Numbered from the stretch's first letter, positions 1-12,280 are shown. The stretch: DNA of 64,000 nucleotides from Conchocele bisecta (GCA_029237695.1 CM055275.1:90628484-90692483); one strand, 5' to 3'. A program made the numbers and translations. Notes: generated from the letters alone by a model not told the origin.

Positions 1-19
1 TTCTGTCTGCAACGCAGGT

Positions 20-95
20 TTTGTTTGTTTGTTCGAGTTTAACGGCCTATCAACAGCTAAGGTCATTAAAGGCCGGGTCAATGGGTTTAGTACTA
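20..95 (+). repeat. Fragment of a dispersed GTTTAACGGCCTATCAACAG repeat
   Basis: The string around 35-75 (TTTAACGGCCTATCAACAGC followed by TAAGGTCAT) recurs nearly unchanged at 7040-7085 and 10150-10185, each time preceded by a GTTT-rich run. It is therefore a dispersed repeat, here as a short fragment. The following 130-290 stretch recurs at 4850-5025, so this left edge of the window is repeat-derived as well. SINE-like origin is only a guess. Confidence 0.55.
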
Positions 96-345
96 AATCC
101 CATGTATTACCTGTACAAATACATGTACATGTTCAAGTACAGTATAAGTCGCCTTGCGTTACACAGAAAATTCGGGTTAGGCAATGGCAGGAATATAATC
201 CACAATGCAAATATAGCTGTACATGGCTTGAGCCATTGTGACTTAAGTTGAGGAATACAATATCTTAGATCACATGATATAGACGTCACAAATAATTTAC
301 GGACATCGGCCTATAAAATTAAGTTTTAATGAAAATAAATCAAAA

Positions 346-903
346 ACACGGATGCCCCACATAAAGATGTAAACGAGGCAAAAGTCCAAAAGGGGGAAAT
401 AATCCATGACCCGGGGGTCGAATCAAAAATTGAAATAAACTTTCTGCATTTACCCATCATGAGGAAGTAACATACCAAGTTTCAGGTCTGTAGCTATGAC
501 GGTTTAAAGGTTTTACGACTTACAAGCCAAATATGGAAAATTCCAAGTCGAAAAGAGGGGGAGATAATCCATGACCACAGATTTTAATAAAAAAATCAAA
601 ATAAACTTTGCGCATCTACTCATGATAAGGAAGCTACATACCAAGTTTCAGGTGTGTAGCTAGTACGGTTTAAAGTTTAACAACCTACAAGGCAAAATTG
701 CCAAATTCTAAGTCGAAATGGGGGGAGATAATCCATGACCCGGGGGTAAAATCAAAAATCGAAATAAACTTTGCGCATCTACTCGTCACAAGGAAGCTAC
801 ATACCAAGTTTCATGTCTGTAGCTAGTACAGTTTGACGGACGGACGGGACGGACGGACAAGGGAAACACTAAATGCCCCCTCCACTATCGTGGTGGGGCA
901 TAA
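346..903 (+). mobile_element. Tandem-array element, GGGGCAT family
   Basis: The left end carries ATGCCCCAC (352-360). The right end is a hairpin, ATGCCCCC...GTGGTGGGGCAT at 873-901, followed by AATA. Between them lie about three direct repeats of roughly 163 bp; the phrase ACATACCAAGTTTCA recurs near 470, 636 and 797. A GGACGGACGG run (836-860) precedes the right hairpin. The left motif is the reverse complement of the right hairpin arm. There is no coding capacity. This is one of the shared-architecture elements described in the findings. Confidence 0.6.
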
Positions 904-1004
904 TATACATGTATATACATTTTTTGTTTCACAATTTCCCTATTATTTCATAATAAATCATCAAGTTCATACTGAACAATGTCATTTGAATTTGTAGTAA
1001 AGGG

Positions 1005-1900
1005 ACTGTGCCTCAGATATACAATATATAAATGTTTGCATCTTGCCATGTAAATGACATCTGGCTGTAACTGGAGAAAAGGGGCTTATGGGTTTTACAA
1101 CTACATGTAGTGTCGACCAAGATCAGCCCGTAACCCGCAGTCTGGTCAAGATCTGAACTTTTCGCCATTACATCAATGAAACACCCAGCAAGTTTCAAAC
1201 AAGCAATATAGATCGTTATCAGGCTACAAAAGTGTGATCAGGAGTTACACTGGTCACAAATCCCATAAGCCCCATTTCTCCAGTCACAGCCACATACGAG
1301 ACACGCCGTGTGATTTTGTACATAAGAACATGTGCGATTGTTCATAAAATATATTTACATAAGCTGTGATATTTTCTGTAAATGACGTCGAAAGATGAAG
1401 TAATTTTCATGGGAAATGCGATTCCACATTTGCTATGAAAATTGTGTCAACTTTTGAAGTGTAATACGGAAAATATTGTAAATTTTGTAAATATTTTTCA
1501 TGAAAAATCGCACATGTTCTTGGGTACAAAATCACATGGCGTGTCTCATATGTCAATTAATCGCACCATTTCATTTGAAGAACTTTCCAAAAATGTGCGT
1601 TATATTCAAGTAAATACTACCAGAAACAGTGATAAACACTTAACAGGGCAGACAATTCTGCATTTTCGATATGCATGTACCAGTAAGTAAAGAATGTGCA
1701 GATCCTGATGAGATAGCTCGTTATGAGCCGGCTTATCTAGATTTACATCCCCAGTAAGTTCTATCAGTCGAATAGTCAGCAATATTTCATTATGATTATC
1801 TGCATATCCCCAGGAGATTGTCCAGAAATATGTCTAAAATAGATGGCCAAAGTAATGTGATACATAGTAAGTATATAGTAGTCATACTGAAGCTATAAGC
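1005..1900 (+). repeat. Dispersed foldback repeat, copy 1
   Basis: This stretch is repeated with moderate divergence at 5920-6860 and 23106-23770. Each copy has an internal inverted repeat: CTGGAGAAAAGGGGCTTATGGG near 1070-1093 pairs with CCCATAAGCCCCATTTCTCC near 1261-1281. The right half shares phrases such as TTGGGTACAAAATCACATGG. Short open frames here (for example 1442-1690) recur only as degraded versions in the other copies and are not supported as genes. Confidence 0.55.
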
Positions 1901-1982
1901 AATACTGAAGCCGTTTATTGATAAACATTTGTGAATAACATCAATGTATATATAAATTAAAACAAAATATACAATAAAATGA

Positions 1983-2184
1983 TTAACCCTTACACCACCA
2001 TTTTAATTTTTTGTCGTCTGCTGTTTATTTTCTATTTTCCATTGTTATCATCAAAATCATGCTTTGACAGCACTTTAGAATAATTTACAATATGGTTTGA
2101 CAGTGCTGTTTTTATTCAGAAATAAGGCAAGATATAAAAGCAACAGCAAACGACAATTGTTGTGTGTAGCAGTCTAAGGGTTAA
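1983..2184 (+). mobile_element. TTAA-flanked MITE (piggyBac-like), copy 1
   Basis: The element is bounded by TTAA on both sides (1983-1986 and 2181-2184), with CCCTTA at the left end and TAAGGG at the right. Its body (GTCGTCTGCTGTTTATTTTC, TTTGACAGCACTT) reappears inverted at 4119-4367 and interrupted at 23877-24465. TTAA target duplication with termini beginning CCC is the piggyBac signature, so this is probably a non-autonomous derivative. No ORF. Confidence 0.65.
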
Positions 2185-2753
2185 TAGTAGATAATACAAT
2201 GAAAATCATATTCAGATGATTAATTTTATTCAGAATTATGTGCTGTTGTACAAGATTTCTTGTTTTCAGAAATATGTGCTGTTGTACAAGATTTCAGCTC
2301 GAGTCAAGTCGCATCACAACTTTAAACCATACATAACAACATTCATCATAGTCAAGGATTTTGGATTCATGATGATACTAAGTGAGTCATGCAGAAGTTT
2401 TTCCTTGTTAACTTATAATTGTCATAACACGTGCCAATGTTTGTAGCATAAGACAACATATTTGATATGATTTATTTGTGTTGAACATCCAAACAATATC
2501 TAAGGTTCAACGGGCCCGATCTCATATTTAGACCAATGCATTGGTGAAAAAAAATAATTAAAATGACATATTGAATGGTTATCTAAGTGTTATTCTGTGG
2601 GTGCGACGGTTGAGATCATAGATGCATGATCAACAGAATAAATATTCAGAAAAGGTACAAAGTAGAATCAAAAACGTTGATATAGAAGTTCTGCTTCACT
2701 TTCTGAAGTAACATACATGTACATACAACTAGTTTATACATGTCTAAGGATCT
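2185..2753. other. No gene or clear element seen
   Basis: AT-rich DNA with a short direct duplication (AAATATGTGCTGTTGTACAAG-type phrase near 2232-2295). The open frame at 2216-2446 spans that duplication, lacks recognisable motifs and is not accepted as a gene. Confidence 0.4.
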
Positions 2754-3275
2754 TGAGTGAGTGAGTGAGTGAGTGAATAGGGTTTAACTTACGCTTTTTC
2801 TGACATAGAGGTACAAGCCTCAGGGAGTCTACACGCAGACGGGTCAACGGGGTCGTGTCCCGTATCCACCTGTCCGAGGGGGGTAAATCCCAACTTCAGA
2901 ACTCAATATTTACAATCAAAATATATATTCAGTCCTGAAATTAGAACAACCTGATCTGGTGCCAGGCCCTCGCCACACCAGCATCATTTATCCCATCCCC
3001 TAAAAGTAATAGGATTAGCGCTAATCTTACTTTTATATATGGGGCATAGCCTGACTCAACTCTCACATACAAGAAAGCCAAAAATGTACATGAGGGCCAA
3101 ATCCGGTATAGTGGGTTCCGGAAAGTATGAACCCAATCGTTAAGCCAGTTTAGTCGCCTTTTACGACAAGCAATGGCTACTGCAGCACTATTCTCAGGAT
3201 CAGTTGATCCCGCCCCGGTGCCTGCGCGGGGCTTAAGGATCTTGATAAACATGTAGTTACCAGAACCTTCCATAA
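2754..3275. repeat. GAGT microsatellite and diverged dispersed repeat
   Basis: A GAGT microsatellite (about 2754-2775) leads into a diverged copy of the repeat seen at 7100-7330 and 10220-10530. Shared phrases are CAACTCTCACATACAAGAAA, GAGGGCCAAA and the shape 'CTGAAATTAGAACAACCTGA'. The minus-strand frame at 2941-3273 lies entirely within this repeat and is not taken as a gene. Confidence 0.45.
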
Positions 3276-3740
3276 CTTTATAGGAATTAAATAAGTGTAT
3301 AATTGTGTCACTATTCCACCAGTTCTAAAAATTACGAGTGCCTGCTATACAGATATAATCATTTAGTAATATTTAGTTCACTGATAGTGACACGCGGTGG
3401 TATCAGGCTATTTTCATATGCAAATGAGGCATGATATTTATTAATTATTTATATTGATTAAATGTGTCGCCTGAAAAAATAATATTGTCGACAGATTATA
3501 AAGTATGATCATTGCACATCAAAAAAATAAATACAGAGAATAAATTGTAATGTCCGTTAACCGTTTAAGGAAAAAAGGTTATCGCCCCTGATATCAGTGT
3601 GGTAATTTAAGTCTGCTATAAAATGTATAATAATGCCAATCAATACGTGGATGAATGTTTATTTCGCCAGAAAATGTTTCAGATGATGTCTCTGAAATAA
3701 CGAACATTTTGTGCCTACCGAGTGGGCATGTACATGTACC
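3276..3740 (+). mobile_element. AGGTACATGCCCACTC MITE, left-truncated copy
   Basis: Matches the complete copy at 32612-33098 in order: ATTCCACCAGTTCTAAAA, GCGGTGGTATCAGGCTATTT, AGTATGATCATTGCACATCA and the right end GAGTGGGCATGTACATGTAC followed by CTTTAA. The left terminus is missing and the copy begins at the GGAATTAAATA phrase. Inverted copies are at 7955-8320 and 54591-54975. No coding potential. Confidence 0.6.
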
Positions 3741-3914
3741 TTTAAATAAAACCGAATTATTAGTAATGATTTATAACAGAAAATGTGACAACTGGTGAAA
3801 AGCATGTAATCCGGCTGAATATACCACATTTTGTTCGCATAAGTATCTAAAATCCATTAGTTATAATTTTCAATAAAATACTAGCTATATATTCTAGATG
3901 TAAATGGTAGTGTT

Positions 3915-4115
3915 CAGGCCCGTAGCGGTGTGTAAAATAATGCCACGGCAGCCTTTTTAGAGGGAAAAATTCCGACATTTATAAGGGTTATTTGTGACAC
4001 GCTGATGATTTCAGAAAATAGTGGAAGTTGGCGGAGAAAAAAAAAGGCGGAAAAAGAAAAGGCCAAAATAATGCCACGGCAGCGCCGTGCTGCCGTGGTG
4101 GCCGCTACGGCCCTG
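3915..4115 (+). mobile_element. Small inverted-repeat element, CAGG(G)CCGTAGCGG ends
   Basis: The left end CAGGCCCGTAGCGGTG and right end CCGCTACGGCCCTG are inverted repeats. GTGTT flanks both sides (3910-3914 and 4116-4120). Inside, AATAATGCCACGGCAGC occurs once near each end, and 4075-4099 forms a hairpin (CCACGGCAGC / GCTGCCGTGG). A fragment of the same family is at 44480-44520. CAGG-type ends suggest hAT ancestry, but an 8-bp duplication is not visible. Confidence 0.55.
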
Positions 4116-4118
4116 GTG

Positions 4119-4367
4119 TTAACTCTTAAGACCGCTACACACAACAATTGTCGTCTGCTGTTGCTTTTACATCTTGCGATACTTCTCAATAATACATGGT
4201 TTGACAGCACTTCAGAATCGTTTCCAATGGAACTTATTCTGAAGTGCTGTCAAACCATGTTGTAAATTATTATAAAGTGCTGTCAAACCATGTTTTTGAT
4301 GATGAAAATGGAAAATAGAAGATAAACAGCAGACGACAAAACAATAAGATAGTGGTGTAAGGGTTAA
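4119..4367 (-). mobile_element. TTAA-flanked MITE, inverted copy 2, with perfect hairpin
   Basis: TTAA at 4119-4122 and 4364-4367, with the body inverted relative to 1983-2184. It abuts the previous element directly. A perfect 24-bp inverted repeat (4195-4218 with 4236-4259; core GACAGCACTTCAGAAT) encloses a 17-nt loop. Confidence 0.65.
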
Positions 4368-5340
4368 GATGTTTTTGGTTCTGTCGTTTTACTATCAACA
4401 TAATATGCGTGTTAGTTTAAGTATTGTTGTGTGTATCTAAAGTCATATAAACCAATGTGGTGTAATTTGTGCCCGTGGTGTCAAATCGATTAGGTTGATG
4501 CATTCATTAATGTTGATGCATTTAATAATGTGGATGGATCTCATGTACTGATGGATGTATTCTTATTGAGCTTGTTTTCTATTTTATTATTGAGCTAAGT
4601 TTTTGTAATAATGGTAATGTAGATCCAGGGTATATGGTTGGTAACTTGCGATGCAAGTGGTATTGAATTATGCAACAACACAACTGTTTCAATAATAGTG
4701 TTGTGCTTATGCATTAAGTAAATTGTGTAGACAAATTTTGCAATTAATTGCATACATGTACATGTACAAAGGTAAAATTGTGCATAACACAAGATTCACA
4801 AGAATGTCAGAAATTTAAACACGAACATAATTATATACAAGGGAACGGCTAACCCGAATTTTCAGTCTGTAACGCAGGTATAAGTCGCCCTATGTTACAG
4901 ACAGAAATTCGGGTTAGGCAAGGCAGGAATATACTCCACAAAGTAAATACATGTACAGCTGTACATGGCTGAAGACATTGTGACTAAGTTAAGGAATAAC
5001 GTATCTTAGATCACAATACATGTATATAGATGACAGACATGAGAATGGCTGTCGTTAAAAACATCTGAAAATCCTCTGAAACCCCCTCATCCCCATTGTG
5101 AAAGTATCAAATTTGAGCATACCAGATTGATTCTGAATCATTTTGAAAGCGCAAATTATGACAAAATCCACTAAAATCAGCTGATCAGCTGAAGATCCTC
5201 ATGCCTGACTGATGAACAATTTACAGACTGCATTAAACAATTCCTTATACCGCTTTGATAGTAAATAAGGCAAAATTCCAAGTCCAAAAGGGAGGAGAGA
5301 TAATCCTAGCTGGACGTTTTCTGATGACAACAAGGCATAC
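4368..5340. other. No gene seen; dispersed repeat fragments
   Basis: 4850-5025 is a copy of 130-290 (AGAAATTCGGGTTAGGCAA and neighbours). The remainder is AT-rich with no supported coding region. The minus-strand frame at 4595-4792 lacks motifs and is not accepted. Confidence 0.4.
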
Positions 5341-5359
5341 AATCAGTTCTAAATATAGC

Positions 5360-5580
5360 GCTGAATATTTAATGATTAATTTAATACATATTGGAGAAAG
5401 CATCGCAATATGCAATTAATTAAGACAAAATGCCGTTGTTTCATTGGTCGAGAAACTATGGTAAACAATAATGATTGCCCTGGTTTCTCGACCAAGAAAG
5501 TAGAGTATTTTGTGTCAATTAATCGCATATTGCGACGCTTTCGCCAATATCTATTAAATTAAACATTAAGTGCTGCAATA
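5360..5580. repeat. Foldback inverted repeat, about 100-bp arms
   Basis: The left arm (about 5360-5465) and right arm (about 5483-5580) are imperfect reverse complements. The innermost pairing, TTGGTCGAGAAAC with GTTTCTCGACCAA, is perfect; CGCAATATGC pairs with GCATATTGCG. About 17 bases separate the arms. No ORF inside; probably a foldback-type MITE. Confidence 0.6.
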
Positions 5581-5760
5581 ACTCAACAGTTATATTTAGA
5601 TCACATGCCACGCAATTCCCTGTGACGCTCAACATGTGTACGATCAATTCAGTGTCACACCGCCAATCACGTAATAGTATCGTTATTTGCAAACACGTTT
5701 ATGGGCAACACTCCATAAAATAGATAGGTTCCCACGATGGGGCGGGGCAACAAACAAGTT

Positions 5761-5859
5761 AGTTATAGTTCATATATTGAATGTTTAATAAACAAATTTA
5801 TTCGCTCGCTACCCTCGCCCGAAATTAATCATTAAAAATTCAATATGTGAACTATAACT
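5761..5859. repeat. Inverted repeat, 29-bp arms
   Basis: AGTTATAGTTCATATATTGA (from 5761) pairs with TCAATATGTGAACTATAACT (to 5859) around a 41-base loop. It lies at the left margin of the second large foldback repeat. Confidence 0.6.
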
Positions 5860-5879
5860 AAATATTACATCAAGTTCAT

Positions 5880-6860
5880 ACTGAATAATGTCATTTGAAT
5901 TTGTAGTATTACAAGGGAACTGCGTCTCAGATATACAATACATGTATATAAATGTCCGCATGGTGCAATGTAAATGACATGTGGCTATAACTGGAGAAAT
6001 GGGGCTTATGGGTTTTGCGACCAGTGTCAAACAAGATCAGCCTGTCACCCGCAGTCTGGTCAAGATCTGAACTGTTCGCCATTCCGTCAATGAAACACCA
6101 GTCAAGCTTCTAACAAGCAATATAGTTAGTTATCGGGCTACACGAGCGTGATCAGAGTTACACTGGTCACAAATCCCATCAGCCCATTTCTCCAGTCACA
6201 GCCACATATGAGACATGCCGTGTGATTTTGTACATAATAACCTGTGTAATTGTTCATGAAATATATTTACATATACTGTGATATTTTCTGTAAATGGCGT
6301 CGAAAGACAACGTAATTTTCATGCTATGAAAATTTTGTCCACTTTCGAAGTCGAATACGGAAAATATAAATTTTGTAAATATTTTTCATGAAAAATCACA
6401 CATGTTCTTGGGTACAAAATCACATGGTGTGTCTCATATGTCAATCAATCACACCATTTTATTTGATGAGCTTTCCAAAAACGTGCGCTATATTCAAGTA
6501 CATACTACCAGAAACTGTGATAAACAGGGTAGACAATTCTGCATTTTCGATACACATGTACCAGTAAAGAAAAATTGTGCAGATCCTGAGGAGATCGTTA
6601 TGAGTCGGCTCATCTGGATCTACACAGTTTGCCATGACACTATATAAGTCTGTGGTGGTGACAAGGTTACATCCCCAGTAAGTTGTATCAGTCGAATAGT
6701 CAGTAATATTTAATTATGATTATCTACATAACCCCAGGTGATTATCCAGACATACATGTATTTCTAAAAATAGATGGCCAAAGTAATGTGATACATAGTA
6801 AGTATATAGTAGTTATAAGCCATACTGAAGTTATAAGCCATCACAGGCATTCAGCGTGTT
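5880..6860 (+). repeat. Dispersed foldback repeat, copy 2
   Basis: Collinear with 1005-1900 (ATATACAAT, GGCTTATGGG, GATCTGAAC, CCATTTCTCCAGTCACAGCC, TTCTTGGGTACAAAATCACA). The internal inverted repeat is conserved: the GGAGAAATGGGGCTTATGGG arm near 5991 and its complement near 6175. Small frames at 6402-6647 and 6716-6940 fall within the repeat. Confidence 0.55.
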
Positions 6861-7029
6861 TCGGCTTTCATCGGTATAACTACATGAATAACAAGGCTTA
6901 TAACTTTGGTCGGACACGGCCTCGTATCATAACAAAATAACATGTTTAAAATTGTAATTGCCTATACACTCTGTTTTTCTGCAGGATATTGATACTTCTC
7001 AAATGATCATATGAACTTGCCACTACAAT

Positions 7030-7340
7030 ATTGAGTTTGTTTGTTTATTGGTGTTTAACGACCTATCAACAGCTAAGGTCATGTAAGGCCGAGCAAACGT
7101 GTTTGATCCCGTTTTTCCAAAATCAGAACGGAATATTTACATCAATAAAAAATATATAGGATTACGAATAATCGTAATACTCACATAAGGGGTATAACCA
7201 GATTCAACTGTCACATACAAAATGCCAAATACGTATGCGAGAGCCAAACCAGGTCTCCAGTCGGAATGAACCCTGATCGTTAAATTACCCATCGTATTCT
7301 CCCACCTGCCACCCATTGATACGAGGTCGTGTCCGACCTA
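7030..7340 (+). repeat. Dispersed GTTTAACG...CAACAGCTAAGG repeat
   Basis: Shares TATCAACAGCTAAGGTCATG with 40-80 and 10160-10190. It then shares AAGGGGTATAACCAGATTCA and GCCAAACCAGGTCTCCAGTC with 10375-10460 and 16828-16900, ending ACCTGCCACCCA. It is non-coding; a SINE-like or other non-autonomous origin is possible but I cannot identify the family. Confidence 0.55.
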
Positions 7341-7954
7341 GGATAACCAGATGTAATTCGATATTATTTGCATAATTATGCTCGAACTGCTATTTCAGCA
7401 AGATACATGTAACAATAATTCTCAAATGAACATGTGCACTTTCCACTAAAATATTTACATTAACGTTAATAACATCGCGCAATTTGTTACGATACGAGGT
7501 TGTGTCCGACCAAAGTACATGTATATATAAAATTTAAAAAAGTATATAAAAATTTAAAAAAGTATATATAAAATTTAAAAAATACAATAAAGTTAACATT
7601 AGATAATACAATAAAAATAAGTCCTGGTACAACGTTGAATCAAAAAGGTTGATATAGAAATTCCACGTCGCTTTATTAAGTACCGTAACATACCTATAAC
7701 TAGTTTATACAAGTACAAGGATCTTGATAAGCATGTAGTTACCAGAACCTTCCATATTGATAATAAATCTAGCCGGCTATCCATGTATAATAAATTAAAC
7801 CGAATTATTCGAAAATGTGACAAATGTGAAAAGCATGTAATGTATGTAATCCGGCTGAATATACAATGTACCACATTTTGTTAGCACAAGTAACAAACAT
7901 CCATTAGTTATAATTTGCAATAAAGTATTAGCTATACATGTATATTCTAGTATT

Positions 7955-8320
7955 AAAGGTACATGATAAGCCTTAAAAAATGTTAACAGACTACTATTTA
8001 TGCTCTGTATTTATATTTTGATGTGCAATGATCATACTTTATAATCTGTTGAAAATATTATTTTTGCAGGTGACACATTTAATTAGTATAAATATTAAAA
8101 TATTCATGCCTGATTTGCACTATATGAAAATAAATAGCCTGATACACCGTGAGTCACGATCAGTAAAATAAATATTACTAAATGATTACCGGTATATCTG
8201 TATAGCGGGCACTCGCACTCGTAATTCTTTAGAACTGTTGGGATAGTGACACAATTATACACTTATTTAATTCCTATAAAGAACATTTTGTGCCTACAGA
8301 GTGGACATGTATATGGTTAT
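7955..8320 (-). mobile_element. AGGTACATGCCCACTC MITE, inverted copy
   Basis: Reverse complement of the 3276-3740 and 32612-33098 copies: AATATTATTTTTGCAGGTGA, GGCACTCGCACTCGTAATTC and GAACATTTTGTGCCTACAGA match in inverse order. Both termini are diverged (TTAAAGGTACATG left, GTGGACATG right). Confidence 0.55.
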
Positions 8321-8839
8321 ATCGTTTTACTATCGACATAAATATGATTGTTAGTTTAAGTATTGTTGTGTGTATCTTATGTCATGCAAATGTGGTCTCA
8401 TCTGTGTCCGTGGTGTCAATTAGATAGATACACTTGACTTCAATCATGAATGATAATTGCTTCATAAGAGTGATGTGATATATGAATGAACATATATATG
8501 TGAATATTGTCTTATTTCTGTATGCCATCTCTGCCATCTTTAATTGTCTGTACAAGCCATCGTACAGTTTCACCACTTCGTGCGTTTGACACATACAGCA
8601 AATAATTATGACGGTAAACCTAATAAAATTTGGTGCAATACATAGTATGCCAGCAAACTACGAAAGATGAGATATCTGACAATATTCTCCCATCAATTTC
8701 AAAAATAAAGTTTGATGTGTAAACTTTTCAAACTGATGCACAGCCTATGTTAGTGTACACATTGCCCATAGCTAAAGCCATATTTACTCAGTAGGTGAGT
8801 AAACACCAGGGACAACTAGAGGATTGTTTTTCAGACAAA
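8321..8839. other. No gene or clear element seen
   Basis: AT-rich sequence with no convincing frame. The minus-strand 70-codon frame at 8382-8594 has no recognisable motif and no repeated or conserved context. Confidence 0.35.
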
Positions 8840-9527
8840 AACATACGTCTCCCCCAATACCACCAGTGCATGTTATCAGGACTTGGAAAAGTAGAATTTA
8901 AGGCAGCAACAGCATATATGTACATTGTAGCTACCTTGTATTTTCTGCATACTTTTGAAGATACGCGGGACATAAGTTGAATATCCCCACTTTTCACTAA
9001 GTCAAGGGCTATAACTCCGTGAATACAGGATGAATCCACATCTAAAACCCCAGGTGCGCAACTTCACACGATGACCAGTATTCCTGTAAAGTTTCGCGAC
9101 ACTAACTGAAATACTCTTGGAGATATGCGCGACACAAGTTGAAAATCCCCACTTTTCACTAAGTCAAGGGCCATAACTCCGTGAATATTGGATGAATCCG
9201 CATCTAAAACCCCAGGTGTGTAACTTCACACGATGACCAGTATTCCTGTAAAGTTTCACGACTCTAACTGAAATACATTTGGAGATACGCGCGACACAAG
9301 TTGAAAATCCCCAATTTTCGCTAAGTCAAGGGCCATAACTCCATAAATACAGGATGAATCCGCATCTAAATTCCCAGGTGCGCAACTTCACACGATGACC
9401 AGTATTCCTGTAAAGTTTCACGACTGTAACTCAAAAACTTTTGGAGATATGCACGACACAAATTTTGTGACGGACAGACAACAAAGCCAAAACCAATATG
9501 TCTCCACATTCATGGGGGAGACATAAT
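8840..9527 (+). mobile_element. Tandem-array element, GTCTCC/GGAGAC family
   Basis: The left end is ACATACGTCTCCCCC near 8841. The right end hairpin ATGTCTCC...GGGGGAGACAT (9498-9523) is followed by AATA. Between them are three to four direct repeats of about 161 bp; the phrase AGATA(C/T)GC(G/A)CGACA begins near 8959, 9120, 9282 and 9444. A short GACGGACAGACA run precedes the right hairpin. Same architecture as 346-903 with different sequence. The frames on both strands at 8788-9039 are repeat-internal. Confidence 0.6.
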
Positions 9528-10136
9528 ACACTCGGGTAACTGCTTACATGTCACTGGATTTGGTAGCTAATAACAGAGTACAGTAGTGGGTATACATGTA
9601 TATGGTATGTGTTGTGTGGTTTGCCAGATACACCGTGCGATTTTCTGTCAATGAGGCTATATCTATAATGGTGGTTCATGTTGTTGAAAAGACAGGCACA
9701 AACCAGTCCCGAAAACCGACATATTTTACAGTTTGGTGTAATATAATTGATACAAGTCCATTCTCCTGGCTTTTCTACATGTGATTAGCTAAATTATATC
9801 ATAAGTTCTACATCACAAATTGAGTTCTTTGTCAAATGGCAGAACAGGTGAAACTGGCTGATGGCTGGAACACACAAAGATGGCCAACTTGGCCACTCCA
9901 TGTGCTGTATAGGATACAGTAACGAATCAGTATTCACATATATGTTATACATTATATTCCATCACATTTATGTAGCAATTACCTTTGAATCAAACGATGA
10001 TCATATATATAACGGGTCCTTAATGTTGATACATTTAATAATGTAGATGTATCTCGTGTACTGATGGATGTATTCTTCTTGAGCTTGTTTTCTTGTTTGA
10101 TCAGTTGATATCGAGCTAAGTTTGTGTTTGTCTGTT
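9528..10136. other. No gene seen
   Basis: Mixed-composition sequence. Two 61-62-codon plus-strand frames (9596-9784, 9861-10046) lack motifs. GTTGATACATTTAATAATGT near 10025 is a copy of a phrase at 4505-4535, which points to old repeat content. Confidence 0.35.
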
Positions 10137-10695
10137 TGTTTGTTTATTAGTGTTTAACGGCCTATCAACAGCTAAGGTAATGTAAGGTCGGGCAAACAGG
10201 TTCGATCCCTTTTTAACCTGCTGCATTGGGGGGAAAATCCCAAAATCAGAACGGAATATTTACATCGAGAACAAATATATTCAGCCCTGAAATTAGAATA
10301 ACCCGACCTGGTGCCAGGTTCATACCACTTGGCCCCTTCCCCTAAATTAGGATTACGAATATCGTAATACTCACATAAGGGGTATAACCAGATTCAACTG
10401 TCACATAGAAAATGCCAAAGACGTATGTGAGGGCCAAACCAGGTCTCCAGTCGGGATTCCGTTAAGGATGAACCCCGATCGTTAAATTACCCATCGCATG
10501 CTCCCACCTGCCACCCACATCTAAGTGTTTGTAACAATTGTAATGTAGATCCAAGGTATATGGTTAGTATTGAAATCTATTGTATTTAGTTGCATAACAA
10601 TAGGCAGTTCAGCGTATACCCTGGTGTCTAATTATAATGAACCAACACAACAGTTTCAATATATAGTGTTCAGGGATGTAAGTGGGTCCGAGTAA
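10137..10695 (+). repeat. Dispersed repeat; 3' part duplicated at 16778-17142
   Basis: Begins with the GTTTGTTTATTAGTGTTTAA / CAACAGCTAAGG phrase. From about 10326 it is nearly identical to 16778-17142 (CTTGGCCCCTTCCCCTAAAT through GGGATGTAAGTGGGTCCGAG). Each copy is followed at the same base by a different tandem-array element. Confidence 0.6.
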
Positions 10696-12280
10696 AAACA
10701 AGAGCTCCACGGAGCAAAATGTCCCACCTGGCACAGTTTAATAGTATATAAGGAGCTTGTAATAACCTTGGGGTTAGTGAGCACCATAGGCTTTCTGTAG
10801 AATGATGCGGGATGTTGTTACAAATGCATGTATGAAATATTAAAGCATAAACTGAGCGTTAATTTTTCCAAACACGGAAATTTCTAAGTCGATGACCTTG
10901 ACCTTTGGGGTTAGCGGGCACCATGGGCTTTCTGTAGAATGATGGGCTTTCTGTAGAATGATGCGGGATGTTGTTACAAATGCATGTATGGAATATTAAA
11001 GCATAAACTGAGCGTTAATTTCTAAGTCAGTGACCTTGATCTTTGGGGATAGCGGGCACCATGGGCTTTCTGTAGAATGATGTGGGATGTTGTTACAAAT
11101 GCATATATGGAATATTTTAAAGCATAAACTGAGCTTAACTTTTCCAAACACGGAAATTTCTAAGTCAGTGACCTTGACCTTTGGGGTTAGCAGGCACCAT
11201 GGGCTTTCTGTAGAATGATGCGGGATGTTGTTACAAATGCATGTATGAAATATTAAAGCATAAACTGAACGTTAATTTTTCCAAACACGGAAATTTCTGT
11301 CAGTGACCTTGACCTTTGGGGTTAGCGGGCACCATGGGCTTTCTGTAGAATGATGGGCTTTCTGTAGAATGATGCGGGATGTTGATACAAATGCATGTAT
11401 GGAATATTAAAGCATAAACTGAGCGTTAATTTTTCCAAACACGGAAATTTCTAAGTCAATGACCTTGACCTTTGGGGTTAGCGGGCAACATGGGCTTTCT
11501 GTAGAATGATGCGGGATGTTGTTACAAATGCATATATGGAATATTTTAAAGCATAAACTGAGCTTAACTTTTCCAAACACGGAAATTTCTAAGTCAGTAA
11601 CCTTGACCTTTGGGGTTAGCAGGCACCATGGGCTTTCTGTAGAATGATGCGGGATGTTGTTACAAATGCATGTATGAAATATTAAAGCATAAACTGAACG
11701 TTAATTTTTCCAAACACGGAAATTTCTGTCAGTGACCTTGACCTTTGGGGTTAGCGGGCACCATGGGCTTTCTGTAGAATGATGGGCTTTCTGTAGAATG
11801 ATGCGGGATGTTGATACAAATGCATGTATGGAATATTAAAGCATAAACTGAGCGTTAATTTTTCCAAACACGGAAATTTCTAAGTCAATGACCTTGACCT
11901 TTGGGGTTAGCGGGCACCATGGGCTTTCTGTAGAATGATGGGCGGCTTTCTGTAGAATGATGCGGGATGTTGTTACAAATGCATGTATGGAATATTAAAG
12001 CATAAAATGAGCGTTAATTTCTAAGTCAGTGACCTTGACCTTTGGGGATAGCGGGCACCATGGGCTTTCTGTAGAATGATGCGGGATGTTGTTACAAATG
12101 CATATATGGAATATTAAAGCATAAACTGGGCGTTAACTTTTCCAAACACGGAAATTTCTAATTCCTTTGGGGTCGGCGGGCACCATGGGCTTTCTGCAGA
12201 AAGATGCGGGATGTTGTTACAAATGCATGTATGGAATATTAAAGCATAAACTGAGCGTTAACTTTTCCAAACACGTTACA

